Shown: positions 62,793 through 64,000 of the stretch, one piece after another
How the letters are laid out: the number at the start of each line of letters is the position of its first letter
Position numbering within the stretch: the stretch's first letter is position 1
Assembly (NCBI RefSeq): GCF_009295635.1
Contig: NZ_WHIW01000012.1
Span: forward strand, 1-64,000
Reading direction: 5' to 3'
DNA from: Alkalilimnicola sp. S0819
GTDB taxonomy: Bacteria > Pseudomonadota > Gammaproteobacteria > Nitrococcales > WHIW01
Length of the DNA stretch: 64,000 nucleotides
Made by a program: the position numbers and the translations under genes
Notes under the pieces: model-generated
Told to the model about the DNA's origin: nothing
Database searches by the model: none
The model's input: the letters and a program-made list of their open reading frames with translations, nothing else

Positions 62793-63667
62793 TGCCTTTT
62801 CTGCAATGTGCCCTGGATCTTGAGGCCGCATCCGCCGAAGCGGTGGAGGCGGCCTGGCAAGAGCTGGGCGCCCTTTCCCTGACCCTCGCCGACCCGGGCG
62901 GCGACCCGGTGCTCGAGCCGGCCGTGGGCAGCACCCCCCTGTGGCAGCAACTGCGCCTGATCGGCCTGTTCGAGGCTGACCAGGACCCGTATGCCGTGTA
63001 TCGCGCCGCAAAGCAGGCTCTGGGGCGTGAGCCGTCCGGCTGGAGCGAGGAGCAGCTGGAGGACCAGCCTTGGGAGCGAGCCTGGATGGACAGCTTTCAC
63101 CCCATGCGCTTCGGGAAGCGGCTCTGGGTGGTACCCACCACCGTCGAGCCCCCGGAACCCGCGTCGGTGAACCTGCGCCTGGACCCGGGGCTCGCCTTCG
63201 GCACCGGCACCCACCCCACCACCGCCCTGTGCCTTGAGTGGCTGGACGGTCAGGAGCTCGGCGAGCAGGACGTGATCGATTACGGCTGCGGCTCCGGCAT
63301 ACTCGCCGTGGCCGCCCTGCTGCTGGGCGCGCGTCGCTGCCTCGGCGTGGACAACGACCCCCAGGCCCTGATCGCCAGTCGGGAGAACGCCCAGCGCAAC
63401 GGCGTCGCGGGGGCGCTGGAACTGGCGCTCCCCGATGGGGCGCCGCCGCGCCAGGCGGATGTCGTGCTGGCCAATATCCTCGCCAATATCCTCATCGAGC
63501 TTGCCCCCGTCCTTGCCGGGCGCTGCCGCGCCGGCGGGCGCATCGCCCTGTCCGGCATCCTGCGTGAGCAGGCCGAGGAGGTGGCCCGCGCCTTCGCACC
63601 CTGGTTCGAGCTGCAGCCCCCGGTGGCCCGGGAGGAGTGGGTGCTGATCAGCGGCCGGCGGCTATAG
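62792..63667 (+). CDS. prmA: Ribosomal protein L11 methyltransferase PrmA
   Basis: PrmA trimethylates ribosomal protein L11 at several sites. The 291-aa protein has the N-terminal recognition domain (WERAWMDSFHPMRFGKRLWV) and the SAM domain with LDPGLAFGTGTHPTTALCLE, DYGCGSGILAVAALLLGA and VLANILANILIEL. ATG 62792 overlaps the previous stop. A zinc-ribbon gene follows; that order (prmA, zinc-ribbon, dusB, fis) is common. Confidence 0.96.
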   Translation: MPFLQCALDLEAASAEAVEAAWQELGALSLTLADPGGDPVLEPAVGSTPLWQQLRLIGLFEADQDPYAVYRAAKQALGREPSGWSEEQLEDQPWERAWMDSFHPMRFGKRLWVVPTTVEPPEPASVNLRLDPGLAFGTGTHPTTALCLEWLDGQELGEQDVIDYGCGSGILAVAALLLGARRCLGVDNDPQALIASRENAQRNGVAGALELALPDGAPPRQADVVLANILANILIELAPVLAGRCRAGGRIALSGILREQAEEVARAFAPWFELQPPVAREEWVLISGRRL

Positions 63668-63742
63668 CCCGGCTTTACAGCCGGGTCGCGCCCCCCGACA
63701 ATGCCTGCAGAACAAGACCGAGATACGGGCCGAGCCACCACC

Positions 63743-64000
63743 ATGTACACCCAGTGCCCCAGCTGCGCCAGTATTTTCCGCCTGGCTCCCGCGCATCTGC
63801 GCGAGGCCGGCGGGCAGGTGCGTTGCGGGCTGTGCAATGAACCCTTCGATGCGCTGGAAGCTCTCAACGCGGAGTTGCCCGGGCAGGCCGCGGCGGCCCG
63901 GTCGACCGCCGGCAGCGGCTCGCCGACCCGCGAGGCGGCCGCCCCTGGGGTGGGGCAGCGGGCCGGGACGGCGCTAGAGGGATCGGCCTCCGTGCCCGGC
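63743..64000 (+). CDS. Zinc-ribbon DUF3426 protein (cut at window end)
   Basis: The first 86 residues are present and the frame is open to the window edge. It begins MYTQCPSCASIFRLAPAHLR and contains GGQVRCGLCNEPFDALEALN, the MJ0042-type zinc ribbon with CPSC and CGLC. The following part is low-complexity. In related genomes this gene type carries a transmembrane helix and a DUF3426 domain further on, and it follows prmA. Confidence 0.82.
   Translation, partial: MYTQCPSCASIFRLAPAHLREAGGQVRCGLCNEPFDALEALNAELPGQAAAARSTAGSGSPTREAAAPGVGQRAGTALEGSASVPG

Overview
The window is one contiguous, GC-rich, densely coded stretch of a gammaproteobacterial chromosome. The gene pairs (metR/metE divergent, purEK, nudE-cysQ next to yrfG, trxA-rho, lgt/thyA/folA, argE-argA, prmA followed by a zinc-ribbon DUF3426 gene), the PHA synthase cluster, the PPi-dependent phosphofructokinase and the complete type II secretion operon fit a Chromatiales/Ectothiorhodospiraceae-like bacterium. 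That placement is an inference from gene content; no rRNA or tRNA gene is present to test it.

Layout. 0.2-3.5 kb: metR and metE, divergent around a putative MetR operator. 4-9.4 kb: FUSC-type aromatic-acid efflux protein, aldehyde dehydrogenase and rsmJ (overlapping), EamA transporter, DUF2835 protein. 9.4-13.4 kb: small flagellar-rod-like gene, alpha/beta hydrolase, purEK, rdgC. 13.6-19.3 kb: a PHA and acyl-phosphate cluster (MaoC hydratase, phaC, FabI-type reductase, MaoC-phosphotransacylase fusion, acetate/butyrate kinase), then a PAS-GGDEF-EAL protein. 21.8-23.9 kb: cysQ-nudE facing yrfG. 24-35.4 kb: gspCDEFGHIJKLMN, complete for C-N, on the minus strand. 35.7-40 kb: trxA, rho, a lipoprotein and a porin. 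40.1-45.9 kb: an accessory-rich zone in which the conserved lgt, thyA and folA genes are separated by a YefM-YoeB toxin-antitoxin module and a GxxExxY (PD-(D/E)XK-like) gene and followed by a PIN/RHH module. 46-52.5 kb: SH3-domain membrane protein, argE-argA, Sel1 lipoprotein, O-methyltransferase, cpdA and a tail-anchored coiled-coil protein. 52.5-64 kb: rubredoxin, thiE, hemL, DedA-LssY fusion, LON-like protein, mpl with a membrane protein, cfa, PPi-PFK, pyrophosphatase, a small conserved protein with prmA, and the start of a DUF3426 protein cut by the window end.

The most unusual signal is a family of ten dispersed palindromic elements built from CGCAGAGG and CACAGAGG units of about 9 nt (12315, 13442, 40093, 41396, 41944, 42857, 43624, 44554, 46777, 53406). 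They abut gene ends, sometimes supplying the stop codon, and bracket accessory modules: rdgC, the GxxExxY putative nuclease gene, and YefM-YoeB. The YefM-YoeB segment also lies between two copies of an ~80-88 bp sequence containing the first codons of thyA, which reads as an insertion scar. A testable hypothesis is that the GxxExxY protein acts on these palindromes. A second repeat family (CTGTAGGAGCGGCTC..GGCCGCG, REP-like) occurs between gspE and gspF, after rho, upstream of the toxin-antitoxin module, and in degenerate form elsewhere.

Metabolic logic: MaoC, PhaC, the enoyl reductase, phosphotransacylase and kinase could link storage polymer or crotonyl-CoA to acyl-phosphate and ATP. The MaoC half of the fusion lacks the catalytic Asp that the stand-alone MaoC keeps.
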